A stretch of 49,744 nt of DNA from an uncultured Hyphomicrobiales bacterium (lineage in GTDB: Bacteria; Pseudomonadota; Alphaproteobacteria; Rhizobiales; Beijerinckiaceae): contig CAIKAR010000042.1 of the NCBI GenBank assembly GCA_903825465.1, forward strand, positions 1 to 49,744. Direction: 5' to 3'. The notes beneath the pieces are model-generated. The model searched no databases and was not told where the DNA came from. It worked only from the letters and a program-made list of their open reading frames with translations. Positions within the stretch are counted from its first letter, which is position 1; the number at the start of each line of letters is the position of its first letter. Shown here in pieces: positions 24,566 through 33,619 of this stretch. Made by a program: the position numbers and the translations under genes.

Positions 24566-26032
24566 ATGATTCCGCGAAAATTCGCCCGGGCGGGCATTCT
24601 CCTCGCGGCCGCGCTCGCGCTCGCGGGCTGCGCCACGATCGACGTGGAGACGCCCACGACCCTTCAAACGCCGGCCTCCTCGCCGCCGGAGGCGCCGCGC
24701 GCGACCGGCGTCGAGACGCCCGCGTCGGTCGAACAGAGACGGCTGGCCGCGCTCTTTGGCGGCGCTTATTCGTTCCCGCCGGCCGAGACCTATATCAACA
24801 CCGTGCTGGCGAAACTGGCCGCGGCCGGCGACAAGCCCGGACAAGCCTATCGCGTGACGATCCTCAATTCGCCCGTCGTGAACGCATTCGCCCTGCCCTC
24901 CGGCGACCTGTTCGTGACGCGCGGCCTGCTGGCGCTCGCCAATGACACGTCGGAACTGGCCGCCGTCATGGCGCACGAAATCGGCCACGTCACCGCCGGC
25001 CACGCGCAGCAGCGCGCCGAGACCGAGAAGAATCAGACGCTGGTGGCCAACGCGTCGAGGCGGTTGCAGCCGGGCGATCGCAGCCAGCAGGTCACAGCCG
25101 TCAACCAGCGCACGTTCGCGAGCTTCTCGCGGCAACAGGAGTTCGAAGCCGACCAGATCGGCGTCCGCGTCACCGCCAACGCGGGCTACGACCCCTATGG
25201 CGCTGCGCGGTTTCTGACGTCGCTCGGGCGGTCCATCGCGCTGCGCGCGCAATTGTTCAATCAGAGCGGCGCGGACAAGCCGGACCTGTTGTCGTCGCAC
25301 CCTTCGACTCCCGAACGCATCGCGCGGGCCACCGCCGAGGCCCGGCAATTCGGCGCCCCCGGCATCGGCGCCACGGGCCGCGATGAATACCTTTCCGCCA
25401 TCGACGGCATGCAGTTTGGCGACAACCCCTCGGAAGGCGTCATTCACGGCCGCAACTTCATTCATCCCCGTCTTGGCTTCGGCATCGAGGCGCCGGAGGG
25501 TTTCGTGTTGGAAAACACCTCGCAGGCGGTGCTGGGCGTGGCCGACGGCGGCGCGCGCGCCCTGCGGCTCGACAGCGTCAAGGTGGCCGGCGACACGGCG
25601 CTGGATTCCTATCTGACCTCAGGATGGATCGAGGGGCTTCAACTTCCCTCGATTCAATCCACCACCATCAACGGCTTGCCAGCCGCGACCGCGACCGCGA
25701 AAAGCGGCGAGTGGAGCTTTCGCGTCGCGGCGGTCAGGCTTGGATCCGACGTCTATCGGTTGATATTCGCCACGCGCCAGTTGACCGACGCCGACGACGA
25801 AAAGTTCATGCGGTCGATCAACACGTTTCGCCGGATTTCGACCGACGAAGCGGCCACCCAGCGCGCCCCGAAGATCGCCATCGTGGCGGCGCGCGCGGGA
25901 GACGGCGCGCAGGATATGGCGAAAAAGATGGCGACGACGGACCGGCCGCTGGATCAATTCCTGTTGCTGAACGGGCTCGAAGGCGCCGGTCCGCTGAAGG
26001 CCGGCGAGCGCTACAAGATCGTCGTCGAGTAG
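24566..26032 (+). CDS. M48-family metalloprotease lipoprotein (BepA/LoiP-like)
   Basis: 488 residues. The lipobox LALAGC at residues about 18-23 predicts a membrane-anchored lipoprotein. The zinc site HEIGH is at about residue 136, and the third ligand is in the EFEADQIG segment at about 192. Segments SPVVNAFALPSGDLFVTRGL and SSHPSTPERIARA are typical of periplasmic M48 proteases involved in outer-membrane protein quality control. After the protease domain is a long C-terminal part (about residues 280-488) ending in a LysM-like FLLLNGLEGAGPLKAGERYK stretch. It converges with the dienelactone hydrolase gene. Confidence 0.92.
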   Translation: MIPRKFARAGILLAAALALAGCATIDVETPTTLQTPASSPPEAPRATGVETPASVEQRRLAALFGGAYSFPPAETYINTVLAKLAAAGDKPGQAYRVTILNSPVVNAFALPSGDLFVTRGLLALANDTSELAAVMAHEIGHVTAGHAQQRAETEKNQTLVANASRRLQPGDRSQQVTAVNQRTFASFSRQQEFEADQIGVRVTANAGYDPYGAARFLTSLGRSIALRAQLFNQSGADKPDLLSSHPSTPERIARATAEARQFGAPGIGATGRDEYLSAIDGMQFGDNPSEGVIHGRNFIHPRLGFGIEAPEGFVLENTSQAVLGVADGGARALRLDSVKVAGDTALDSYLTSGWIEGLQLPSIQSTTINGLPAATATAKSGEWSFRVAAVRLGSDVYRLIFATRQLTDADDEKFMRSINTFRRISTDEAATQRAPKIAIVAARAGDGAQDMAKKMATTDRPLDQFLLLNGLEGAGPLKAGERYKIVVE

Positions 26033-26048
26033 CGCCCGCGCGGTTGGA

Positions 26049-26906
26049 TCACATCAGGGTCTGATGGAACAGCGCCATGCTGCGGCTCCACGACAAGTCG
26101 GCCGCCGCCTTGTTGTAGCGCTCGCCGCCGGTGTCGTTGTTGAACGCGTGGTTGGCGCCTTCGTATTTGAAGATTTCGAATTTCGCGCCGGCTTTTTTCA
26201 GGGCTTCCTCGAAGGGCGGGATGGTCGCGTTGACCCGGTCGTCGAGCGCGCCCAGATGCTCCATGAAGCGCGCCTTGAGCTTCGGCGTGTCTTCGATTTT
26301 CGGCGCGAGGCCGTAATAGGAGACCGCGGCGACGAGTTCCGGCGAACGGGTCGCGACCATGTTGACCATCGCGCCGCCCCAGCAGAAGCCGATGACGCCG
26401 ATCTTGACGTTGGGATTCTTCGCCTTGCGGTCCTTGATCAGCTTCTCGATCGAATCCGCGGTCTTTTCGAGGTCGAGTTTCGGGAACAAAGCGGTCGCCG
26501 CGTCCTGATCGGCCGGCGTGCCGCCGAGTGGCAGCAGAAGGTCCGGCGCCATCGCCACGAAACCTTCGACGGCGAGGCGGCGCGCGATGTCCTGAATGTG
26601 CGGGTTGAGCCCGCGGTTTTCGTGGATTGTGACGATGAAGTTGGGCGCCGTGTCGGGGTTCACGCCCTTTGGCGCGGCGATGTAGCCCTTGATGCCGGCG
26701 GCCGTGTCTTCAAAGGGACCAGTTGTAATGCGCGCGTCTTCCGCCGGCACGATGGCGGCGCGGGCGTAGTTTGGCGCGATGGCTTCCACCACCGCCTCGG
26801 CCGCGGCGACGGAGCCGACCATGCCGACGAGGCGTTCCATAAACACGCGCCGGGGCAGCGGCTTGTGCGTGTATTCGTCGTAAAGCTCGATAATGCGCTG
26901 ATCCAT
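26049..26906 (-). CDS. Dienelactone hydrolase family protein
   Basis: 285 residues from the ATG at 26906. The nucleophile is Cys in GFCWGG (about residue 176), with the DLH His in the late NHAFNN segment. NFIVTIHENRGLNPHIQDIA is the conserved Glu-containing early segment. DLH enzymes open dienelactones in the chlorocatechol route, but many members act on other esters. There is an N-terminal extension of about 50 residues ahead of the fold with a hydrophobic segment near 23-35, so the protein may be exported or membrane-associated. It has no linked catabolic genes. Confidence 0.9.
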   Translation of the reverse strand: MDQRIIELYDEYTHKPLPRRVFMERLVGMVGSVAAAEAVVEAIAPNYARAAIVPAEDARITTGPFEDTAAGIKGYIAAPKGVNPDTAPNFIVTIHENRGLNPHIQDIARRLAVEGFVAMAPDLLLPLGGTPADQDAATALFPKLDLEKTADSIEKLIKDRKAKNPNVKIGVIGFCWGGAMVNMVATRSPELVAAVSYYGLAPKIEDTPKLKARFMEHLGALDDRVNATIPPFEEALKKAGAKFEIFKYEGANHAFNNDTGGERYNKAAADLSWSRSMALFHQTLM

Positions 26907-27095
26907 GGCCACACACTCCCTCGCGCGCCACCGTCCTTCCGACGCCGGTCGCGGGCGCAAGTTAGAGGGCGCGGCGCTGGGCGGCAAGATTGATTTCGCA
27001 AGGGTTGTTTCGTCTAGGGCCGGCGCGCCGACCTTGCCCTCCCAAGGCCCGGCGGGCTATGCGTGGCGCGCTTTTCATGGAACCGCCGGCAAAAG

Positions 27096-29528
27096 ATGAA
27101 ACTGACCCTGTCCTGGCTCAAGGCGCGTCTTGAGACCAACGCTTCCCTCGCCGAAATCGTCGACACGCTGACGCGCGTCGGCCTCGAGGTCGAAGAAGTG
27201 CGCAATCCCGCCGACGCGTTGAAGGATTTCATCGTCGCCCATGTCGTCGAGGCGAAGCAGCATCCGAACGCCGACCGTCTGCGCGTCTGCATGGTGGACA
27301 CGGGCGCCGGCGCGCCGGTTCAGGTCGTCTGCGGCGCGCCCAACGCGCGCGCGGGCATGAAGGGCGTGTTCTCGCCGGTCGGAACCTACATCCCGTCGAA
27401 GAAGATCACGCTGGCCAAAGGCAACATCCGCGGCGTCGATTCCAACGGCATGCTGTGTTCGGCCGCCGAACTCGAACTCTCCGACGAGCATGACGGCATC
27501 ATCGAATTGCCCGCCGACGCGCCCGTCGGCGCGCGCTACGTGGACTACGCCGGCCTTAACGAGCCGGTCATCGACATCAACGTGACGCCCAACCGCCCCG
27601 ACGCCACCGGCGTTCACGGCATCGCGCGCGACCTCGCCGCCGCCGGCCTCGGCGTGTTGAAGAACGAAGCCATCGAGCCGGTTGAAGGCGCGTTCGATTG
27701 CCCGGTCGGCGTCGCCCTCGACTTCGCCGCCGAAGACAGGCGTCTCGCGCCGGCTTTCGCGCTGCGCCTCGTGCGCGGCGTCAAGAACGGCCCGTCTCCC
27801 GACTGGATGCGCAAACGCCTTGAGGGCGTCGGCCTGCGCCCGATCAACGCGCTTGTGGATGTCACCAACTACCTGACCTTCGACCGGGGAAGGCCGCTGC
27901 ATGTGTTCGACGCCGCCAAGGTCAAGGGCGACCTTGTCGTGCGCCGCGCGAAAGACGGCGAGGACATCCTCGCGCTCGACGGCAAGACCTATCGGCTCGG
28001 CGCGGAAAACGTGGTCATTTGCGACGACAACGGCGTCGAATCCATCGCCGGCGTCATGGGCGGCGAGCGCTCCGGCTGCGACGAGAACACCACCGACGTT
28101 CTGATCGAAAGCGCGTTGTGGGATCCCCTGAACATCGCGCGCACGGGCCGCGAGCTCGGCATCGTCACCGACGCGCGATACCGCTTCGAACGCGGCGTCG
28201 ATCCGGCCTTTTGCCTGCCCGGCCTCGACCTCGCGACGCGAATGGTCGTGGAACTCTGCGGCGGCGAGCCCTCGCGCGCGATTGTCTCGGGCGCGATCCC
28301 CGACGTCGATCGCGTCATCGACTTTCCGTTCAGCGAAGTGGAGCGCCTGACGGGCATGACGCTCGATCAGGGCGAAATGACCGCCATTCTCGAAAAACTC
28401 GGCTTCGGCCTGATGAAGCAGGCCAGCAACGCCGACCGCGCGCATGTCAAAGTTCCGTCATGGCGCCCCGACGTCGAGGGCAAGGCCGACCTCGTGGAGG
28501 AGATCACGCGCATCGCCGGCCTCGACCGCGTGGCCTCGACGCCGATGCCGCGGCCGGAACCGTCGATCGGAAAGCCGGTGCTCACCCTGTTGCAAAAGCG
28601 GACCCGCGCGGCCAAGCGCGCGCTGGCGGCCCGCGGCATGCTCGAAGCCGTGACCTGGTCCTTCATCTCGAACGACCGCGCCAAATTGTTCGGCGGCGGC
28701 GCCGAGGCGCTGTCGCTCGCCAATCCCATCGCCTCCGATCTTTCGGACATGCGGCCTTCGCTGTTGCCGGGCCTCGTCGAGGCCGCGCGGCGCAACGCCA
28801 ACCGCGGCGTCGGCGATGTGGCGCTGTTCGAAGTCGGCCAGATTTTCAAGGGCGCCGGCGAACGCGACCAGCGCGTGGCGGCCGCGGGAATCAGGCGGTT
28901 GTCGGCGAAGCCCGCGGGCGCCGGCCGCCACTGGTCGGGAAAAGCGGCCGCCGTCGACGCTTTCGACGCCAAGGCCGACGCGATGGCGCTGCTGACGACG
29001 CTTGGCGCGCAAACCACCGGCATGCAATTGGTTTCCGGCGCGCCCGCGTGGTTTCATCCCGGCCGTTCGGGCACGCTGCAATTCGGCCCGAAAAATATCG
29101 TCGGCTGGTTTGGCGAGTTGCATCCGCGCGCGCTTGAGGCGCTCGACGCGACGGGCCCGGTTGTCGCGTTCGAAATCATCCTCGACGACATTCCCGCGCC
29201 GAAGGCCCGCCCGACGAAGACGCGGGGCAAACTCGATTTGGCCGACTTGCCGGCCGTGGAGCGCGATTTCGCGTTTGTCGTGGACCGCGCCGTGAAATCG
29301 GCGGATATCCTGCGCCACGCCCGCGCGGCGGAAAAGACGCTCATCGTCGACGCGGACGTGTTCGACGTTTACGAGGGCGCGGGCATCGCGGAAGGCAAGA
29401 AATCCGTGGCGATCTCGGTCACCCTCCAGCCGCGCGACAAAACGCTCACCGAGGCCGAGATCGACGCCGTGGCCGCGCGCGTCGTCGCCGAAGTCGCCGG
29501 CAAGACCGGAGCCGTTCTGCGCAGTTGA
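27096..29528 (+). CDS. pheT: Phenylalanine-tRNA ligase beta subunit
   Basis: 810 residues, full length. The N-terminal tRNA-binding (EMAP-like) domain at about 39-148 has [20 protein letters not shown] and [20 protein letters not shown]. The B3/B4 editing region follows (about 205-380), with [20 protein letters not shown] and [12 protein letters not shown]5 lies at about 400-470. The C-terminal FDX-ACB anticodon-binding domain is at about 717-810 ([20 protein letters not shown]). The start at 27096 gives MKLTLSWLK, the normal family start. pheS is not upstream: the next gene there is a divergent hydrolase. So pheS and pheT are separated in this genome or pheS lies outside the window. Confidence 0.98.
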   Translation: MKLTLSWLKARLETNASLAEIVDTLTRVGLEVEEVRNPADALKDFIVAHVVEAKQHPNADRLRVCMVDTGAGAPVQVVCGAPNARAGMKGVFSPVGTYIPSKKITLAKGNIRGVDSNGMLCSAAELELSDEHDGIIELPADAPVGARYVDYAGLNEPVIDINVTPNRPDATGVHGIARDLAAAGLGVLKNEAIEPVEGAFDCPVGVALDFAAEDRRLAPAFALRLVRGVKNGPSPDWMRKRLEGVGLRPINALVDVTNYLTFDRGRPLHVFDAAKVKGDLVVRRAKDGEDILALDGKTYRLGAENVVICDDNGVESIAGVMGGERSGCDENTTDVLIESALWDPLNIARTGRELGIVTDARYRFERGVDPAFCLPGLDLATRMVVELCGGEPSRAIVSGAIPDVDRVIDFPFSEVERLTGMTLDQGEMTAILEKLGFGLMKQASNADRAHVKVPSWRPDVEGKADLVEEITRIAGLDRVASTPMPRPEPSIGKPVLTLLQKRTRAAKRALAARGMLEAVTWSFISNDRAKLFGGGAEALSLANPIASDLSDMRPSLLPGLVEAARRNANRGVGDVALFEVGQIFKGAGERDQRVAAAGIRRLSAKPAGAGRHWSGKAAAVDAFDAKADAMALLTTLGAQTTGMQLVSGAPAWFHPGRSGTLQFGPKNIVGWFGELHPRALEALDATGPVVAFEIILDDIPAPKARPTKTRGKLDLADLPAVERDFAFVVDRAVKSADILRHARAAEKTLIVDADVFDVYEGAGIAEGKKSVAISVTLQPRDKTLTEAEIDAVAARVVAEVAGKTGAVLRS

Positions 29529-29538
29529 GACGGGCGGC

Positions 29539-30348
29539 TTATCCCGCGCGCAACGCGATCAGGTTGTAGTCGGGATCGCAGATGAAACGCTCGGCCAGCG
29601 GACATTGCTTGTGGGCGAGTTCCAGCCGCGCCTTGCCCTCCGGACCCATGCCGAGCGGAATCGTGTGCATGACCGGGTTGCGCCCCACGAGGTCGTCGAT
29701 GTCCTCCATCACCTGATCGACGCTTTCAACCGCGACGCAGAAATGGTCGATGCCGGTTGGCATGATGCTTTGGCCGACGAAATTCTCGATGCGCCACGGC
29801 ATGATCGCCAGCGTCATGCGGCCGTCGGTGAGATAGTGGTTTTCGTCGCCGTTGCCGGCCGGCGTTTCCGACAACTCGAGCACGTCGGTGTAAAACCGCG
29901 CCATCTCGTCCGGCCGCATGGTGCGCACGGCGACGTGGCTGAAAAACCGCTTGCCGCGCTCGCCGGAATTCTCGACGTAGGCGCCCGCCCGGTTGCTCAT
30001 CGATTTCTGGCTGAGGTCGAAGACATTGCCGTCGGGATCGTTGGCGGTGATGCCGGCGAAAGGCCGGTTCGACGGCCGTTGCACCCATCGCGCCAGCGGA
30101 TAGCGCGTCCGCATGCGGTCGAAGGCCGTTTCCACGTCCTCGACCTCGACGCCGTAATGGTCGAGCCCGGCGGGCCTGCCGCCCTTGCGCGGATTGATGT
30201 TGAGGCCGACATAGCCGTCGCCGATATCGACGCCCGACTGCGGCCCCGTCGCCTTCGACGGCTTGAATCCGAACAGCGATTGATAGAAACCGTTGAGCAG
30301 CGGGTATTTCTCGCTGACCATGGCGACGTGGTTGATCTTCGCGAACAT
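29539..30348 (-). CDS. VOC-family (glyoxalase/extradiol-dioxygenase fold) protein
   Basis: 269 residues with two VOC modules, beginning INHVAMVSEKYPLLNGFYQS and with FFSHVAVRTMRPDEMARFYT in the second. Metal-ligand candidates are the His of NHVAM and LDHYGVEVED, the Glu of NSGERG is uncertain, and HFCVAVES lies in the last part. The type I extradiol dioxygenases and many lactoylglutathione-lyase-like enzymes share this fold. The next two genes upstream encode Bug binding proteins on the same strand (18-base gap), hinting that the VOC enzyme handles an imported organic acid. Substrate unknown. Confidence 0.85.
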   Translation of the reverse strand: MFAKINHVAMVSEKYPLLNGFYQSLFGFKPSKATGPQSGVDIGDGYVGLNINPRKGGRPAGLDHYGVEVEDVETAFDRMRTRYPLARWVQRPSNRPFAGITANDPDGNVFDLSQKSMSNRAGAYVENSGERGKRFFSHVAVRTMRPDEMARFYTDVLELSETPAGNGDENHYLTDGRMTLAIMPWRIENFVGQSIMPTGIDHFCVAVESVDQVMEDIDDLVGRNPVMHTIPLGMGPEGKARLELAHKQCPLAERFICDPDYNLIALRAG

Positions 30349-30366
30349 GCGCTTCCCCTTTGTGTT

Positions 30367-31413
30367 TTATTCGGCGCCCGTGAGGTTCATGGCGTCCTTC
30401 GCCGCGCGCACAATGTCGTCGGGCATGGCATAGGCCCGCGCGACGACGCCCGCCACCTCCTCGCCCGAGGTTTCCTCGATTTCAAGGCCGAGGCGCGCCG
30501 CTTCGGCGACAAAGCCGGGGTCGTTCATCCCCGCGTGGAAAGCCGCGCGCAACGCCGCCAGGCGCGCGGGCGGAACATCGCGCGGCGCGAGCCACGGACG
30601 GTTCATTTCCTGCGGCGCCATGATGAGTTCGAGCGTCGCGCGCACCGCGTCGTTGGGCGCGAGCTCCATCACCGTGGGCGAATCCGGAATCGCGGGGTCG
30701 CGCCGCATGGCGAACTGGATCGGGATTTTCACCTTGCCCGTCGTCACCCAGCCGGGGCGGGAAAGCTCGATCGACGAATACGGGCTGCCGCAGCGCCCCT
30801 GCACTTCGCCGCGCTCCATCGCGAGGTAGATGTCGTTGCCGCCCTTGTAGCCGGAGATGATCTTGATGTGCGTGCCGAAGAAGCGGTTGAGCGCGGCGGG
30901 ATGCGTTTCCATCTGCGACCCGGCGCCGCTGGAACCGACGATGAATTCCTTCGTCAACAGGTCGTTCCACGTCGCGACGCCGGATGTCGCCCAGGCCGAA
31001 CAGACGCTCGCCGCCCGCGACATCGCGCCGATGTAGTTCATCGCCTTCGCGTCGAACGCCGCGCCCTTGACGCCGAACAACGGCGCGAAGGGCACGCCGG
31101 AATGCACGAAGCCAATGGTCGCGCCGTCGCGCGGCGCGGCGCTGGCGAAATGCAGCATGGCGCGGATGCCGCCCGCGCCCGGCATGTTTTGAATCACGAC
31201 GCGCGGATTGCCGGGCATGTGTTTCGAAAAATACGGCGCGAAAGCCTGCGCGTAACTCGCGTAGCCACCGCCCTCGCCCGTGCTGAGAATCAGGTTGACC
31301 GGGTGGTCGCGGTAGAAGTCGGCGACATCGTCGGCCCGGGCTGGCGCGGAAACGAACGCGAGCGTCCCGATCGTCAGACGCGCGGCCCCGACACCCCTGG
31401 CGCGAAACGACAC
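30367..31413 (-). CDS. Bug/TctC-family solute-binding protein (second of a pair)
   Basis: 348 residues from the GTG at 31413; the longer frame is not family-like and crosses the stop of the preceding gene. The signal peptide is ARLTIGTLAFVSAPARAD. FYRDHPVNLILSTGEGGGYA, MPGNPRVVIQNMPGAGGIRA and LHFASAAPRDGATIGFVHSG are Bug-like. It begins 8 bases after the stop of the preceding Bug gene, so the two are one transcription unit, with the VOC enzyme as third gene. The protein is a more diverged member than its neighbour (GGG in the N-terminal loop). Ligand likely a carboxylate; unknown. Confidence 0.85.
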   Translation of the reverse strand: MSFRARGVGAARLTIGTLAFVSAPARADDVADFYRDHPVNLILSTGEGGGYASYAQAFAPYFSKHMPGNPRVVIQNMPGAGGIRAMLHFASAAPRDGATIGFVHSGVPFAPLFGVKGAAFDAKAMNYIGAMSRAASVCSAWATSGVATWNDLLTKEFIVGSSGAGSQMETHPAALNRFFGTHIKIISGYKGGNDIYLAMERGEVQGRCGSPYSSIELSRPGWVTTGKVKIPIQFAMRRDPAIPDSPTVMELAPNDAVRATLELIMAPQEMNRPWLAPRDVPPARLAALRAAFHAGMNDPGFVAEAARLGLEIEETSGEEVAGVVARAYAMPDDIVRAAKDAMNLTGAE

Positions 31414-31421
31414 GCGTCGCT

Positions 31422-32402
31422 CTACAGCACTGGAATGTTGGCCAGCTTGACGTATTCCGCCCATGCCTTGGTGTCCTTGGCCAGAAGCTCCTTCACCAGA
31501 TTTGAGTCGCCGGGGAAGGGATCGAGGCCGAGATTGATCAGAAACTTCTTCACATCGTCTTCGCGCGTGATCTTGTTGAACCAGGTGGCGAGTTGGTCGA
31601 CGACGGGCTTCGGCGTGCCCTTGGGCACATGCAGCGACCACCACGCGACGATTTCGAGGCCCTTGATGCCCGCCTCGGCGGCGCTCGGCACATCGGGCAG
31701 CGCCGCCACGCGCTGCGATGACGACGTTGACAGGGCGCGGAACGTGCCGTCCTGCAACTGGCCCAACACGCTCGTCGGGTCGATATGGGCGAAGTCGATG
31801 GCGCCGCTGAGAAGATCGACGTACATCGCCGAGTTCTCTTTGTATTTAACCTCCACAGTCTTGAGATCGAAGGCCTTCTTGTAGAATTCGCTCGACACGA
31901 GGCCGGTGTTGGCGATTGAACCGTAGGAGCCCTTGTCGCCTTTTTCCTTCAGGGCCTTGGTGAGGTCGGCGACCGTCTTGTAGGGGCTCTTGCCGGAAAC
32001 GATCTGGATGAACTGCACTTTCAGCAGCGTCGTGATGTGCTCGAAGTCGTTGACCGGATCGTAGTTCAGCGTCTTGAACAGCGAGGGCGCGGCGGCGAGC
32101 ACCGAACTGCCCGGCGCGATGTAGATCGTGTAGCCGTCGGCCGGCGCGCGCGCGACATAGGAGGTGGCGATGTTGCCAAAAGCGCCCGGCTTGTTTTCGA
32201 CGATGACGGTCGCGTTGGTCTCTTCGGCCAGCTTGTTGGAGAAATAGCGCACCACGATGTCGGCGCCGGAGCCCGCCGGGAACATGCAGATCGAGTGGAT
32301 GTCGCGGTCTGGATAGGTTTCCGCGAAGGCGTTGGTGGACACAAGCGGCGTCAACGCCGACGTGGCGGCGGCGGACTGGACGAATTGACGGCGGTTGAAC
32401 AC
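31422..32402 (-). CDS. Bug/TctC-family solute-binding protein (first of a pair)
   Basis: 326 residues. The N-terminus MFNRRQFVQSAAATSAL carries twin arginines followed by a hydrophobic stretch, so the protein may be exported by Tat rather than Sec. The Bug fold is shown by SICMFPAGSGADIVVRYFSN, VIVENKPGAFGNIATSYVAR and GYTIYIAPGSSVLAAAPSLF. It is the first gene of a three-gene unit with a second Bug protein and a VOC enzyme. No TctA or TctB membrane gene is linked. It is divergent from the exonuclease gene across 191 bases. Confidence 0.92.
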   Translation of the reverse strand: MFNRRQFVQSAAATSALTPLVSTNAFAETYPDRDIHSICMFPAGSGADIVVRYFSNKLAEETNATVIVENKPGAFGNIATSYVARAPADGYTIYIAPGSSVLAAAPSLFKTLNYDPVNDFEHITTLLKVQFIQIVSGKSPYKTVADLTKALKEKGDKGSYGSIANTGLVSSEFYKKAFDLKTVEVKYKENSAMYVDLLSGAIDFAHIDPTSVLGQLQDGTFRALSTSSSQRVAALPDVPSAAEAGIKGLEIVAWWSLHVPKGTPKPVVDQLATWFNKITREDDVKKFLINLGLDPFPGDSNLVKELLAKDTKAWAEYVKLANIPVL

Positions 32403-32593
32403 GTGACCCCTCCCGGACTTTTAAGCGCGCGGCGCTTCCGGCGGAAATCTAGTTTAAGCGCGGCGCGGGCGCCAGCGCGTATTTGGGGCCTGACAACCGG
32501 GCGGGCCCGGCCAGCGGCGCGGCGTGAAATCGGCGTTCCCGCCTGGATTATTCCACTCTGGAAATCGGCGCGCCGCGCGCCTATCTCCGGAGG

Positions 32594-33619
32594 ATGAAAA
32601 CCGCCGATGTCCTGACGCTGTCGCCAGCGGGGCTTTATTGTCCGATGGGCGATTTTCACATCGATCCCACCCGCCCCTCGCCGCGCGCGCTCATCACGCA
32701 TGGGCACGCCGACCACGCGCGCGCCGGCCACGGCGCCGTCATGGCGACGCGCGAGACGCTCGACATCATGGCGTTGCGCTATGGCGAAGGGTTCACGCGG
32801 TCCCGACAGGTCGCCGAGCCCGGGCGCGCCACCCGGGTTGGCGAGGTGGACGTGACGTTTCATCCGGCCGGCCATGTGCTCGGCTCCGCGCAAATCCTCA
32901 TAGAGGCGAAGGGTTTTCGCGTGGTCGTCTCCGGCGACTATAAACGCGCCCGCGATCCCACCTGCGCGCCGTTTGAACCCGTGCGTTGCGACGCCTTCAT
33001 CACCGAGGCGACGTTTGGATTGCCGGTGTTCCGCCATCCCGAGGCGTCGGCGGAAGTCGAACGCCTGATCTCGTCGATCAAGCTGTTCCCCGACCGCGCC
33101 CACGTCATCGGCGTTTATTCGCTGGGCAAGGCGCAGCGGGTCATGGCGCTGATCCGCGAGGCGGGGTGGGACAGGCCGTTCCACATTCACGGCGCGCTTG
33201 AGAAAATCTCCCGCTACTACGCCGACGCCGGCGCGCGGCTCGGCGAATTCACCAAGGTCGCCACGGCGGAAAAGCTGGGGCTCGCCGGCGAAATCGTGCT
33301 TTGCCCGCCTTCCGCCATCGCCGACCGCTGGTCGGCGGGTTTCGCCGACCCGGTGCGCGCGCTGGCGTCGGGCTGGATGCGGATTCGCGCCTTCGCCCGG
33401 CGCGGAAGCGCCCAGTTGCCGCTGGTGATCTCGGATCACGCCGATTGGGACGCCTTGCGCGACACGGTTGTTGAAACAGGCTGTTCGGAATTGTGGGTGA
33501 CCCACGGCGCGACCGAGCCGCTGACCCATTGGGCCCGCGCGCGGGGCCTCGACGCCAAGCCGCTCGACATGGTCGGTTACGGAGACGAGGAAGCCGCCGT
33601 CGAGGAGGCCGCCCCGTGA
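32594..33619 (+). CDS. Ligase-associated DNA exonuclease (metallo-beta-lactamase/CPSF fold)
   Basis: 341 residues. The metal-binding motif HGHADHA is at about residues 36-42, with PAGHVLGSAQ, VSGDYKR and ISDHADW as later ligands of the beta-CASP/MBL family. The family name (ligase-associated exonuclease) comes from constant genomic pairing with an ATP-dependent ligase; it is thought to process DNA ends in a repair route also using a helicase and a phosphoesterase. Here its TGA overlaps the GTG of the ligase (33616-33619), so the two are translationally coupled. No helicase or phosphoesterase gene follows. Confidence 0.93.
   Translation: MKTADVLTLSPAGLYCPMGDFHIDPTRPSPRALITHGHADHARAGHGAVMATRETLDIMALRYGEGFTRSRQVAEPGRATRVGEVDVTFHPAGHVLGSAQILIEAKGFRVVVSGDYKRARDPTCAPFEPVRCDAFITEATFGLPVFRHPEASAEVERLISSIKLFPDRAHVIGVYSLGKAQRVMALIREAGWDRPFHIHGALEKISRYYADAGARLGEFTKVATAEKLGLAGEIVLCPPSAIADRWSAGFADPVRALASGWMRIRAFARRGSAQLPLVISDHADWDALRDTVVETGCSELWVTHGATEPLTHWARARGLDAKPLDMVGYGDEEAAVEEAAP

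Noticed and set aside
29605-31884. 759-codon open frame on the plus strand
   Set aside because: It lies antisense to the VOC and Bug genes, which have clear family motifs, and its translation is Arg/His/Ala-rich with no family likeness. It is a high-GC shadow.
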